DNA from: Phylloscopus collybita
Lineage: Eukaryota; Chordata; Aves; Passeriformes; Phylloscopidae
Direction: 5' to 3'
NCBI GenBank assembly: GCA_027886175.1
Contig: JAJNNQ010000010.1
Location: forward strand, 3,697,001 to 3,761,000
DNA: 64,000 nt
Shown here one piece after another: positions 1 to 12,380 of this stretch (within the stretch, counting starts at the first letter, position 1; each line of letters begins with the position of its first letter). The notes beneath the pieces were generated by a model. It had not been told where the DNA came from. It saw only the letters and a list, made by a program, of their open reading frames with translations, and did no database searches. The position numbers were made by a program, and so were the translations under genes.

Positions 1-564
1 GATGTTGGAACATCAGCAAAGCCCATCAGGTATAGGAATGGATCAGATGATTTCCACCAACTTACACAAAGTCTTGTCATGCTGTACCTTCATCTAACCT
101 GCTGCTTTAAAACTTTGCTCCTCTCTCCCAAGATTATGTTTTAAGATTATCTTGACTCTTTTATTAAACAATTAAAAAAAAAAAATCTGAATAAAGTAAA
201 GGAGTGTCTTCCCAGGCAGGTACTGGGTTTTGTTCCCATAACTAAATGACTCTGAGCAACAAAGCAAATTTCTTCTATCAAAAAACCACTGCACAGGAAA
301 AATTACCCCAAATTAGTTAAGAAAAATTGCCCAGTTGCAATGGTGGCCAAGATGAGATAGACAGACTGCTAAATTCTGCTTCATTATAAATACCAGTAAA
401 ATCTTCCTAACTCCTCATACAGGCTAGAAAATGGTTTGATCTTAAAAGTTTCTTCCTGTAGGAGCCCAACTTCCCTGCGTTTCTGTTATCTTCTCACAAC
501 TTTGGTTGGCTGGTTTTGTGCGTAGGAAATACTGGGTTTCACCTCCGCAGTCTGGGGGGCTTTC

Positions 565-650
565 TCATTTGTTTGGTTGGTTTCTTTGTCTTTTTTGTTT
601 GTTTGTTTTGGGGGAGTTTCTTGAGGTTTTTGTTTTGTTTTGTTTTGTTG
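565..650. repeat. T/G-rich low-complexity tract
   Basis: The plus strand is almost entirely T and G, with repeated TTTG and TTTTG units. This is simple-sequence DNA. The 70-codon frame across it is a by-product of the TTTG repeat, which encodes runs of Phe, Cys, Leu and Val. Confidence 0.85.
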
Positions 651-1884
651 AAGTGTTTTAGTTTTCCTGCAGATGCAGCCCCTGAAAAGCTCAGCCGCCT
701 TCAGGCTACTGGGAGAGCCCTTTGCTGATCAGCAGAGCAGCAGAAAACGACACTAACTCACTGTAGATTTTATCAGGACAGGTTTTCTCTGATGGTTGTG
801 GGGGCCCTGGCTGCTGACAGCGGGATGGGGAGAGCAGTGCTCTCTGTCCCTGTGCAGATCCACCCGTGGCAGACAGGCAAACCCACAGAGGTGGGTTGCC
901 AGGAGCTCGCAGAGCACAGCCAAGCCGTGCAAGGGAGGTTTATTCGGTTTATTCCCCACCCCTGCTCCCCACAGAGCTCCCCCACACCAAGAATCCATGT
1001 CTGGGCAAGGCGTGGAGGAAAGGATTTGGCCCTGAAAGCCTTCACAACTTCATTTAGGGCGATCAGACACAATTAACATTCTGGGCAAGCCCACCAGAGC
1101 ATCTACGGGAAGAGAATCCCACACCAGAGAGGTGTGCTAGGCATCCCTGAATTTCACAACAGTTTCAGAGAAAATAAAACCCTCAGCAGCCCCTCAGGTG
1201 CTGTGCTTTGTCCACATCCAAATCTGGAACTGCAAATTGAAATCCCAGGATCCCCAGTCTCACTGGGAATCGCAGAACCTCTATTCCCAGAGTTTGGCAT
1301 GCAGTAACACAGGCTTGCTTCTAGGGGATAATGACAGGAGCACACCCCACTGCCCAGATTGGGAGATCCAGTTCTGAGCTGGAGGCACAGGGCAGCTGAT
1401 GGAACATTGGCAGCCACAGCAGAAACATCCCAGGTATTTAAAACAAAACGCTCTCCCCTTGCTGCAAAAAAGAAAACCAGTATTTCTGACCACCCCTTTT
1501 ATTCTCCCAATCAAACTTTCATAATGCTAAAATGCAAGACTGGAACATATTAACTTCAAAGACATATGGTGGCAACTGCTCCTTGATCTTGAATTCCATG
1601 AAATTTCAGGTCATTGTGGGGAAGCCAACAACCAGTTTAGTTAAATGCTTAATGACATAAAAACAGTGATTGATTGCCATAAAAATGGCTCCCAGGGATT
1701 ACAAAAATGAGGCGACTCGCAGAACTTATTCAATGCTCCCAGCTAAACAGAAGAAATAATCTGGCTGCAAAGTTAAGTTCCTGCCGGCCAGATGGAACAC
1801 GGAAATGCATGCATTTTGAGAAAGAAAAGTAAGTTGTTAATAATAAGATAGGTTAAAAGTTAGTTTTATTTCATTTGCTGGCTT

Positions 1885-1902
1885 AAAAAAAAAAAAAAAA
1901 AA
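1885..1902 (+). repeat. Poly(A) run, 18 bases
   Basis: Uninterrupted A18. No flanking target-site duplication or upstream retrotransposed body is recognisable, so it is recorded only as a homopolymer. Confidence 0.95.
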
Positions 1903-2055
1903 GGTATTTCAGGTGACTACAAAATGGAAAAACAACACAATCACTTCTCAGGCAACGCGAGCGGCACAGAACTGTCATCTACCATTACAACCTACAAAAA
2001 TATTTATCTTTTCTCGATTAGAAGCCAAGCAAAAGTACTCCAGGAGCTGAGAAAG

Positions 2056-2075
2056 AAAAAAAAAAAAAAAAAAAA
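2056..2075 (+). repeat. Poly(A) run, 20 bases
   Basis: Uninterrupted A20 directly upstream of the CpG-retaining pocket that starts near 2085. No duplicated flanks are visible. Confidence 0.95.
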
Positions 2076-2084
2076 TCAAGTATT

Positions 2085-2520
2085 CGAAGTAAGGAGCGGG
2101 TGCTGGCCTCCCTTTGGGTGCAGGTGACCTGCCCGGCGGGGAGGTGGCCGGAGGGAGGTGGGGTCAGCGGGCTGTGCGAGTTAAACCCGCCGCAAACAGG
2201 GGGGCTCTGCCTCGAATTTCGGCAACTCTGCCACCGCTCCTGCAGATTCCCAGGCACAAGACAGATGGCAGTGCAACCAAGCTAGAGCCGGGGCTGCTGG
2301 CGCTCCCTCTGGGTCTAACTCCTATTATCCACTTGTAAATTAACCTGTCAATTTATCAATCAACACCATCTTGATTCTCCCCTGTTCCACTGCCCGGCAT
2401 CGCTGTGAATTTGCCTCGTAAATAACTGGGAGCCCCATGTTTGTTAGTATTGTGAATGAGTTTATTATCACTTTGATGACTGCTATGAATCACAAATGCT
2501 GCCGAGAGCCTGATAAGGAG
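2085..2520. promoter_or_regulatory. CpG-retaining pocket followed by a candidate conserved noncoding element
   Basis: Positions 2090-2240 are GC-rich with about ten CpG dinucleotides, unlike the CpG-poor AT-rich DNA around them. Positions 2320-2520 are AT-rich but complex, with TAAATTAA, ATCAATCA and TTTATTATC homeodomain- or TALE-like words and no low complexity. Retained CpG next to dense homeodomain-type words is typical of developmental enhancers or small orphan CpG islands. Function is inferred; no alignment or chromatin data were available. Frames here (74-85 codons) have no domain. Confidence 0.3.
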
Positions 2521-2521
2521 T

Positions 2522-2583
2522 GGGGGGGGAGGAAAAAAAAAAAAAAAAAAAAAAAAGAAAAAGAAAGAAAAAAAAAAAAAAGG
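2522..2583 (+). repeat. 62-bp homopurine tract (G8 then A-rich)
   Basis: Every base from 2522 to 2583 is a purine: G8, AGG, A24, then A runs broken by single G. Such mirror-like purine tracts can form triplex (H-DNA) and mutate quickly. Minus-strand frames of 84-85 codons rich in Phe are artefacts of this tract. Confidence 0.9.
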
Positions 2584-2599
2584 CAAAAAAGAAGTACAC

Positions 2600-5240
2600 G
2601 CACACATTAACACGGTTGAAACTATTTGGGAGATAACAGATCGAGTTACGGTGATAGCAAATCATTGCGACTAAGGGGGGAAAATGGCTAAAAAAACCTG
2701 CAAGGTTTTGTCGTGGAGAAAAACTCGTGAAGTACAAAAAATATTAAAGGGAGCAGTGCTGTGTGTGCAGCTCGGCGGCTGCCACATTGCTGGGATGCTT
2801 CAACTTGCTCCTAGAATTTCTCAGGCACTGTTAGATTTTATGCCCTATTTGCAAACTTCGGAAGGGGAGGAACATCCTTTGAGGTGCAACAAGTATTTTG
2901 CTTGTTTATTCTTGCCAGTTTAAGCGCGGCATGGAACTGTGAGTAATTTACGATACGAAAACGCTGGAGGAATTCAAATTAAATATATATATATGCACAC
3001 TTTCAAAAGAAAGTTAAAGAGAATAGGAATTTGAAGAGAATCTTCTTTAGGACATCAGAAAATTGCTGAATTAGTAACATCCAAATTTGTTATTTATATT
3101 TATTGTCCAATTTTGTTTCTTCTGCTGGAAGAAACTTTATTTAGACTCAAAGAAATGTATCAAGTAAGTTTTGCTAACCACTTTGAATTTAGCATTTAAA
3201 TAACAATTATTATTCTCCAAAAATATTAATATGAAAAGTACAACAACTTTTCAGAAATCACTTGAGAAATCAGGGTTCAGTGGCCCATTTGCTTTTTGAA
3301 GCCAAATGAAACTTAAACTAAAATCTAAATATGAACAGCATGTTAAAAAAAAGCAGATGTTCATCTATTTTTAAATACAATCGATTTTTTGCCAGGTATA
3401 AAAAAGTCTACATTTGGTTCGAATGCATTTGAAATCTTGAAATTGGACAGAAGTTTATTTAGGAAGTATAAACAACATGATGAAAAAGAGATCAAATCTT
3501 TTGTATGTTTTATCTCTGCAATTTTTGAGATATTGTAATGGAAGTTCTTGGTAAACTTGAGTTAAAATGTGAACAGCAGTTTAACACAGAGAACTAAAAA
3601 AAGTCATGGGTCTTATAAAGCTGCTAACACACATTCCTGTCCTTTTCCCTGACAGTATCATTTTTGGTGGTTTTACACCTTACTACAGTTTTTCCACATC
3701 CTAATTCCTAAATACTTCCCAAAAGTTAATAGAAAACATCCATAAACCTTTTAATGCCTTTTTAATATATATATATTTAATATTACCAGGCTGATTTACT
3801 ATAGAAATTATCTAAATTCCAAATAGTGTTATAAAATGCAGAGTGATGAACAGATGTCAGTTATTTTGTTAGATCTGTTTTGCTACTATCTCCCAAAATT
3901 CCAGATGAGCTATGGACCACACTGTGACCTCACACCTTAAAAATCCTTATGGAATCTGGGTTGTACATATATTTTCACACCGAACAACCCGGTTCAAACC
4001 AAGCTGTGCATGTCAAACGACAAGCTATGAATTGTGCCTGGGGTAGGATAAGACTTAAAAGATGAAGCAAAATAAAATTTGTACAAGTATTTTCTAAGGT
4101 TCTCTACAACCTCACTGAAATATCTTAAAAAAACCCAGTTTATGGAACAAATGGCAAGCAACAGACATGCCCACAGAGAAACAGTTGTCACACAGCAAAA
4201 TCTCTGGCACAATTAAAGTAGAAGAACAGGGTGTATACTCAACATTGTTATGCCCAGTATATCATTGGTGGAAAAGTAATGGAAAATGAAATTATTTGTT
4301 AGAATGCAATTTAGGGAATCTGATAGGTTGTCCATTTTATTCAATTTATAATTAAGATAGTGTTTAAATTTGAAATGAATTCTATATATGCATGTTCAAT
4401 AGGCTATAGCACAACAATAAGAATGGAATCACATCTCATTTTATCATAAATTGTGTAATAAGCGATAAGGTAAAAACTAGGGCTAAAATCCTTCCAGCAA
4501 AAATGAAAGAGAGCGACCTCAATTGCCCTAATTCATTCTGTCTTTTTTTTTTTTTTTTAAACTCTTCATTTTCCCTCTGTTCACATTATTAGCTTACACA
4601 TGAGTGCATTATTAGAAAATAACAAAGCAAAACAGGGAAACTTGGAAGAAGCAGGAGATAGGATCCCCTCTACAGCTGAAAGGTATTCTCATTTCATTTC
4701 TTAGGAGTCGCAAAAATAGTTTTATTGCCAGGGAAGGACAATGACCTCTCTCTTTCAACAAGCTTGGTGGTTGGTCTTTTGATGGAAAAAACTAGGGGAT
4801 ACAACATCTGGTAATTTGTGTTACTGAGCTTAGCTGAGGTCTTAACGATGTAAGCAGATTATTCCCGAAGAAGAACAAAAAAAATTCCGGAAGACTCAAT
4901 GAACTATTTAAAGTTATTAGCTGGTGCATTCTGGCACTTCAACACTCTTTTCGGATTCCTTTTCCCTTTAGACATTTGCCTTCTGATCAGATTGTTCTAA
5001 AAAGGAGCCCTAACACCTTCCAACCTCACCACGCTTTTCTGGTGGTCCACGAATGTTCTGTCATGCATGCAGAGTCCCCCTTTTCTTTCCTCTCCACTGA
5101 AGGAGAGGAAGCAGGACAATTATTTTTGCTGATTAAATTTTCCCCCGTAGAACATTAAGAACTTGTGCCACCACTCCTGAGCTGCTGCGTAGGTCAGGAA
5201 ATACTGAGCAACACAGATTGCAGCAGTCAAGCTCAAATTA
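2600..5240. other. AT-rich unique DNA, no gene seen
   Basis: No coding potential, recognised repeat or RNA gene. It holds two short TA dinucleotide tracts (about 2982-2994 and 3764-3777) and a T16 run at 4543-4558. The longest frame, 79 codons, has no recognisable features. Confidence 0.6.
4543..4558 (+). repeat. Poly(T) run, 16 bases
   Basis: Uninterrupted T16 in AT-rich unique DNA, with no recognisable flanking element. Confidence 0.95.
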
Positions 5241-5243
5241 AAG

Positions 5244-5275
5244 AAAAAAAAAAAAAAAAAAGGAAAAAAAAAAAA
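5244..5275 (+). repeat. Interrupted poly(A), A18-GG-A12
   Basis: Two A runs separated by GG, forming a 32-base homopurine stretch. No duplicated flanks. Confidence 0.95.
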
Positions 5276-8200
5276 GGTGGAGAACGAAGAAAAAGATAAT
5301 TAATGTGTGCACTTGACCAGGAATTTCATGCTCAAAACAGATATTCCCAGGAAAACATCCTCTACTCCCTTCTTGACACCCTTCCCCTGCTTTAAATACT
5401 TTTGCACAATATTACCTCTGATTCCTCTGCTCCTTGTAATTCTTCCATTTTAATTGCCAATTGTGTGATGGTTTAAAACATCTGATGAGTTTCACTGTTC
5501 CTTCCATAGGCAAGAGACCCGTATTTCCCAATGTACATGTGTGAGACAACAATCTGAGTTTAAATTACAGACCTGTAGTTTGCTGCCTAGGAAACCAAAG
5601 TCATATTGTTGAGTGGCACAAATGACCAAGCTTCTAGGAGAATCAATAGCTTAGATGTAAAAAAGGAGCAAAAATCTCAGATCAAGTTTAAGCTGACAAC
5701 AATACTTCCTCAGGAAGAGAGGGGGTGTTTTTTTATGTTTATTGTTATAAATTTTAGTATGTTCAACTCTGAGCTTTCAAAATGAAACTAGAGAACTACA
5801 GCAAATGAACAAATATTTCAACCCAAATTTCAGGAAGTTTTCTGTACTAACGAAATCTCTGTTGCAGACTACAAGTGTGAGAAGCAACACACTCCTGTAA
5901 AAACCCCTCTCCCCACGAGCATCCCTTGGCCTTTTTAAATAGTCAGTCACTGCATCTTGCAAACTTGCACTGCAAAAGCCTCCCAGGAACTTTTCAGCAA
6001 ACTTTCATGGGAATATTCAGTCTTAGATGACCACGAGTTGGAGCACAGGCTGATCACCTGCCCTGAGATAACAAATAACCAAATACCTCATTTGCATTCA
6101 TCTGGATTTGACCAGGCTCTGGAAGAGCACAATATCCTGAGACACTGAGCTTTAAATGTAGCTAAAACCACTTCCCAAGGTTTTGGGAAGTCCTCATTGG
6201 CCCTCCTTATAATAGAATTTGAATATACATTCTCTATTTTTCACTTTTACCTTAAACTCAGTGCTTTCCTCCTAATGGAATACAGATTTTGCTGTATTTA
6301 TTTTGGAGCATTATTGAATCTCTGGAGGAGGTGTTTTGTTAAATCAGACATTTTAAATCCTGTGCTCATAATTAAGAGCCACCTGACACTAACAGTATTC
6401 TAGAGCAAAAATTTCCATTGAAGACTTTCAAGACCTCTGCCCACACAAAAAATGGAGGATTATTTTTTTGTAATACACTATATATGGGGAAATTGACACT
6501 GAGAAGTTTCAAAATTTTGCTGGCAACACAAGTTATGGTCACAGAATGGCCTGGTACCAACTTCAGTAAATCAAGCAGTACAACTTTAATATCCTAAATC
6601 TTTATTTTTCCTTTATCACTAAAAGTTAAAATTTTTAACTATTACAAACCTGCTCAATCAAACTCTTTACACCAAGCATTTACCATTTTCACTGGAGAAT
6701 GCTAAAAAAAACACCCCATTTAATTCATCAATGCAGAAATATGATCTAATTATTTTCTTTCTGTATCTATAAATAAATTGATTTTATATGATTCAGTTAT
6801 GTTTACCTGTAATGTTTGACAGCTTTGCTGGCGAAGTTATCACCCCAAACCACACATTTTTAATCTGGAAACTGATTTTCATTGGCACCTTATCTTCGTT
6901 CTATACCCTAAAGAAATTGGTCTAGATCCCAACAACAGCACAGCAGCTGTCCCTAATATCACGATACACTGGTTTAAAATGCGGGTTTTCTGTTTTCTAA
7001 CCCTGGTCCAAATCAGAAGGCTTATCAAAGAAAGAAAACTTAGTGTTCTTGTCAAGGTACCAGAAGTACTATTTAGTATTTTAGTGAATTAGTATTTCCT
7101 ATTTGCATTATTGTTACTGAGATGTTTGAACATGAGACAATTTCTGGCACGTTTTGGGTGTCCCACACTCAGAATTTTTCTGCTCGAGCTTGTTGGCTTT
7201 CACCTTTAGGGAACTTCCACATCTGCCACTTGGACAGGACCAGCAAGCACCACCCTCCACTGCACAGAGAAATAACAAGAGGGAGCTGCTGGGATTTCAA
7301 AATTCTGTGTTTACTGGCAAGATTCAGTGCCTGTTTTCTTTCTTAATAGAGAAACAGGAGAAAATCAAAGTACGCAGTGCACTGTGCACATTGTAAGCAG
7401 CATGTGCTTTGCTTCAAGAGCCAGCTCAAGGAGAATTTAAGCATTGCACAGACAGATATAGCACACTGTCATCACCAGTTGCTTCTTAGTGAAGTGAATC
7501 CTGTTTTCCTGACACCTACTTCTTTGCAAGAGGGCTTCATTCCCCATTGTTTACTTTTTAAAAAGCGGAGGATCCAAAGGGGTTGAATATTTTAATAAAC
7601 GACAAAGTTTTATACGCTGAAGTTTTTCTCTTCCCACGCAGAGCAAAAGTCTCAAATCTTTATCATCACACAGCATCATACTGAAGAAAATCAGTGTGCT
7701 GCTATGCCATGATTGGCAGCCTGAAGGAAAACATATCTTTGGACAGAAAACTAGGGGACTAAGAACACCTCTGGAAGATCTCAGAGGAAACAACAAATGT
7801 GTGTTTGGAACCAGGGAGGCAGACAGAAATCTCTCAGCCTTAGAGGAACGATGCAGAGCAGTCTTAGAGGAGAGGAAGCCTTCAGGTAGCTGCTTATTCC
7901 CTTCATCTTAGGAGTGCTATGATAAATCAAAAATTATTGGAGACACTGGTTTGGCATCACAGACTACAACCAACCCATCTGCCTCTGTGCAGATACTGAA
8001 CTACCCTGGGGATTCTCTTTGGTGAGGCTGTGTAATGCTCTTGTAGGGCAGCTTTCTTGTACAACGTGGCACAAAGATGACAAGCCTCGTGGATGTGAAC
8101 AGATTTGAAGTATTAAAGCCAAATTTCGCATTCATTTACACTCTGGGCAATACTCAAAAGAGCAAAGAGGATTTCAAAAAAGGTTGTAGAGCATATATAG

Positions 8201-11200
8201 AGACCATTTGCTTCTTTGTAAGCCAAACTGGTGGAAGTGCAGAATAGAAAATTACACTTTGTGGCTGCAAACTCTCACACAGGAGATTTTTAGGATGAAG
8301 TTCTCAATGGGGTGGAAAAACAGCCATGTCTTCAAGATGCACTTTTGGTTATTATAGCTTCCAAAGTGGGTGCTTGCACTCTCTCTACCCTTTCAAAGGC
8401 ATTATGTTTATATGAAACCATGTTCACCTTTCCAGGCAAACCAAAGCTCTGCAAGAATTCACATTTACACGTGAAGCTGCCACCTTCAGCAGCTGTCACA
8501 GATGCCCCAAGAGAAGGCAAAGTGCCAGCTCCAGAATGAACCATTTGACCTAGGTCTGATACAGGTGCATGCAGCAAACTTGCACAAAAGGTAGAAATCA
8601 AGTCGTTTGCTCCTGGGGGACAAGGAGCTATTTCTTTTTCTGTGCCTCTGCTAGAGTGGGACAGAAAGTAACAGCCCACTGCCCAATACTAAAATACCAG
8701 TACAGACCTCTAGGAGAGGCTGGGTGTGGATCTGGGCACTAAAAGATGTCAGAGTATGTCACCCTGAATACACAGAGGCATCTTCCTACCCTGCAATTCC
8801 ACTTATTTCTGAAGGACCACGACCAGAGCAGAGCAGTACTCAACACAAAGTCATAAAATGTAACAGCAACAACGAAACAGACGACTTGCATGGCAGGGCT
8901 GACGATATGAGAGAAAACAGACAGAGGTGTATGAGAAGGGGGAAAAGGGTTTTTTTAAAGGGCTACTTGAAAATATGTTTCAAGCAAACAAATCCTGTGA
9001 CCCCTCCAAACACTCCTGCCAAGAGTGATCCTGCACAGGAATGCAGGGTAAGCGAGGGATCAACGTGCACTCAGCTTTATGAAACTAAAGCTGTATTATC
9101 ACAGCTACACTTTAGGCATCTAATTGGTACAGTAGTGATGGCTTTTGAGATGGATGGGTAGAGAGCAACTTACTTATGGTGACATTCAAAACACAAGCCT
9201 GTGAAATACTTTGGAAACAGACCAACACTCTTGAAAGATCCCAAATTTACTGCTGCGATATCATCATCAGGTCTTCATCATGAAACATCTATCTAAAATT
9301 GGATAGAATTTCCACCTACCCCTCCGCCCTGATCTGTTAAAAACCATGAGATGAAGTGAGTTATGTCCCATTAATCTTTCTCATAGAAGAATCAGACAGA
9401 TGGGCTGGATGAAGCGGAGGTGAATGAAGAGAAGCACCTGCTATTTTCAGGGCTTTGAGGGAAATTGGTAAGAAAAAAAATCACAAGTGGGTGGAGAGGG
9501 AACAGTATTGCTCTATTACTGGATATCTCCTGAAAAAAAATGACTGATAGGCCTTATGCATCTATGATAATATGTGCTCACATCTTCTGGTGAGGGGAAA
9601 AAAAAATAAACAAACATCTCAAAAAACAAGGATGCCATTACAGGTCATGAGTCAAAGAGGCTGATGAGCTGTCAGAAGAAATTACATAGCAGTGTGAAAT
9701 ATATAGGAAAATGTCTAATTGCTGTAAAGAGTATGATGAAAAGGAGGGATGAATGTGTGGTGTTGCAGCAAGGGAAGATAATGCTGTCTGAGAAGTCATC
9801 TCTGCTCAGAGAAATCACATTTTGTGTCCTCCTGTGATTTACACCTTGAAAATAGAAGGGACTTTTCCAAGAGAAGTCCTGGAGAAGTTTCTCAATTACT
9901 TCTTTGTGAAACTCAGTATTTTTCTGGCAAATACCAAATGTTTAAGACCAACATTTTACACATTTGCTTCTGTCATGCCACTGCACAGACCTTGAATGTT
10001 TGTGCCAAATGGTGAGCAGCAGAATTTCCTGGAGTCCTACACTGCCAGATGAAAGGAGCTACTAAGGTTTGTAAAGGAATCAACCTAGAAGATATACAAC
10101 TTGTTAGAAAAGTAAAAGAAGTTCCTAAATGACCAGTCAGCTTCAACAGATATTTTTGGGTGTTCTTTCACACCAGTGTAGCTCTAACTGACAAAGCAGG
10201 ACACACACAGTCATAAAAGTGTAACCTGAATTTCAGCAGGTGTAGCTCAGCAGACTCTGTGGATATTAACAGCTCTAGCTCCATTTGGGATACCTGATGG
10301 CCTTAGTTTAGTGAAACATTCTTATTAGTGAACTTCACTAAGTTATTTAATTTAATTATTGCCTTTGCAGTGCAGTACACAGACGAGAGTGGGGTGTTTC
10401 TGTTAATAATGAATAAAAATCAGCCTATCTTTAAACATCTGGTGATACACTTATTAAACTACCTGAAGCACCTGATAGATCACCACGCTTGAAAAAAAAA
10501 ACAACAACTCAGTAAAGCCAATCAAAAGGCAAGAGTGACCAGACTTTTAAAAAGCCTATTGGGGGCATCAGGGGAGTTTGAATTCTAAAAATGCCTCAGG
10601 TACAGTTATGGCTTCAAAATCTCGAGATCATTCTGCTTTACTGCATTTACTTACTGTAAACATAAACTGAGTAGATATTTATAGTCATGTTTTAATACTA
10701 CTCTAAAATCCATTTCTAAGAATTACTTGTCTTTAAGAGTGCTGTCTTTAGTCAAGTTTACATTGCATCTGTTTATGCAATGTTGTTTTTCTTTAAAATC
10801 CACTAAAAGGTGTTAATTAGAGCTGGGTGATTAGATCATAATGAACAGTTTAAGCAATTAATGCTACCCCTTTTTTGACCCATGAATTGTCTATATGCAA
10901 AGAGCACTTTTCTTGAACTTGTTATTCAAAAAATATTAAAATGATTTCTTCAGATCTGCATCTCCTCAGTAATCAGCTGGCTGTATTTAACAGTCTGAAT
11001 GTGAGGTGTGTTGGTTATTCATGACTTGACACCATGTCATGTGATGTTATTCCTATTCCATCACAGGTCAGAAAGATGCTTTTAGAGTCAGGTTCATACT
11101 ACGCACACAATCTTTTGAATAAACCAGCTCTGATACTTTTGCAAATACTCACAAGCCTGAATTTCATTCACAACTCAGTAAACTACTTCACTGGAATATC

Positions 11201-11630
11201 TCTGGTAGGAATACAAAAGTGAGCAGCAAGAGTCCAAAATCAAGAACTTTTGAGAATCAGCGGGAGGTTTTCTGTTGAGTCCACGAGGCCAAATTGGCTC
11301 ACAAACCCAATGAATTATAAACACTCAAATAAAAGCAGGGAATATCTGCAACACATGCCCTGCTCTATAAAGTTATATCTATACACTTTTGGCTCAGTTC
11401 TAACACTAACCAACCCTCACCAAAATCACAGTCACAAGGAAAGCAATTCTAAAGCTAAGACTTTCTTTTCTTTCCGTTTTTTTATTCACCTATTTTGCAT
11501 CTCAAGTTGATCTCCCTTCTTCCTTTAAGTGAGTACCTGCATCCTTTTTTCTTAATACCCAAGAAACCATTTTCAACCATGAAAACCATCACATCTCTTT
11601 TATCTTTTTCTTTTTTATTACTTTACCTAA
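5276..11630. other. Unique AT-rich DNA, no gene seen
   Basis: No supported gene. The longest frame is 145 codons (8724-9161, plus). It has no domain, signal peptide or composition suggesting a protein, and no upstream promoter or splice context. No CR1 body was recognised. A small cluster of TTAGTGAA words, one pair forming a palindrome, lies at 10308-10341. Homeodomain-like words cluster near 10810-10870. A tRNA-like A-box word near 10239 lacks a B box. Confidence 0.55.
10308..10341. repeat. Three TTAGTGAA words, two in a palindrome
   Basis: TTAGTGAA occurs at 10308-10315 and 10325-10332, and its reverse complement TTCACTAA at 10334-10341. The last two form an 8-bp-arm palindrome around one central base. 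It may be a chance cluster or a dimer binding site. Confidence 0.6.
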
Positions 11631-11634
11631 TGGG

Positions 11635-11659
11635 AAAAAAAAAAAAAAGGGGGGGGGGG
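11635..11659 (+). repeat. A14 followed directly by G11
   Basis: Positions 11635-11648 are A and 11649-11659 are G. This 25-base homopurine junction is prone to slippage and is a likely place for length error in an assembly. Confidence 0.95.
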
Positions 11660-11859
11660 CAGAAAAATAGTGGCAATGATACAATCTGAAATCCCCAAGT
11701 ACAGGTGAAGTTTGTGGGAGGATACCTTCCCCAGGCACATCTGAAATTTGCTCATATGTTTTTATATAGACACACGTGAGAGAGAACATAAAGGAGAACA
11801 GCATCTTCCAAGTAACAAATTAATAATAATAGAAGACAGAGGTTTTGGCATACCTTTGA

Positions 11860-12380
11860 CCATGGCCAGTAACTGTTAACAGCAAGCAAACCAATGAACT
11901 GGGGGTTTCAGGACTGCGCTGGCCCTGCAAGGAGGACTCTTTCATTCCCCATACTTTGTCACTCACCATAGAGCTGCCTGACATAATGGACTTTCACAAC
12001 GAGCTCAGAAGCAATTGGCAATTAAGTGGTTTGAAGGGGTGCTTCTGGGCTGCCGTGAAAGGCTTCAGGTGTGAAACGCTTGTTTTCAAGTGCACTAAGC
12101 AAAATGTATAGTTGCTTTCAGGGGCCCCCTTGTCCTTCTGAGGGAAGGGGGAGCGCTGGGGAAAGCAAGGACACTCAAGAGCAATTTGCTATTCAGTGCC
12201 TGAATGCTGTGTGCTTTTTCTCTCCCCCTCCCCATCCTTGTGTGGCTGGTAAGGAGGGCAGATTGCGATGGCACAAACAGCTTTCGGCACAATGGCAGAT
12301 CAAGAGAGAGGCAGGGAAAATGAGGCAGAGAGAGAATGGGAGCCTGAATGAAGGAAGGATGGTTTGATTGTTAATTGTGG
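11860..12380. promoter_or_regulatory. Candidate regulatory element with T-box and NKX-like sites
   Basis: A moderately GC-rich, complex segment in AT-rich surroundings. It contains the T-box consensus AGGTGTGAAA at 12067-12076 and, about 12 bp downstream, TCAAGTG, the core of NKX2-class sites. Adjacent T-box and NKX2 sites are known from heart and forebrain enhancers, but function here is inferred. Frames of 98 codons (plus) and 65 codons (minus) overlap each other and have no domain. Confidence 0.25.

Larger units (their letters stand above)
1..2050. other. Non-genic stretch with a GT-rich tract and a GC-richer block
   Basis: No gene is visible. Positions 565-650 are a T/G-rich low-complexity tract with repeated TTTG units. 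Positions about 690-1420 are GC-richer and keep scattered CpG. On the minus strand this block contains two AATAAA hexamers close together (about 939-953), which could be poly(A) signals of an old LTR or transcript end, but no LTR boundary or target duplication is visible. Short frames cross the block in several phases with no domain. An 18-base A run lies at 1885-1902. The rest is ordinary AT-rich unique DNA. Confidence 0.6.

Noticed and set aside
690..1040. Solo LTR on the minus strand, suggested by paired AATAAA and GC-rich sequence
   Set aside because: No TG...CA ends, no 4-6 bp duplication, no known LTR recognised.
1885..2075. A18 and A20 as tails of processed pseudogenes
   Set aside because: No gene-like body upstream and no target-site duplications.
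2297..2320. CTCF site near CGCTCCCTCTGGG
   Set aside because: Matches only about eight core positions and lacks the GTGG end; too weak to call.
8724..9161. 145-codon plus-strand frame as a gene
   Set aside because: No domain, no hydrophobic or signal segment, no regulatory or splice context; this length is expected by chance in 64 kb.
10239..10256. tRNA or tRNA-SINE, from the A-box-like TGTAGCTCAGCAG word
   Set aside because: No B box (GGTTCGA) follows at tRNA distance and no cloverleaf can be drawn.
11635..11659. G-quadruplex from the G11 run
   Set aside because: A single G run without the four separated G tracts needed for an intramolecular quadruplex.
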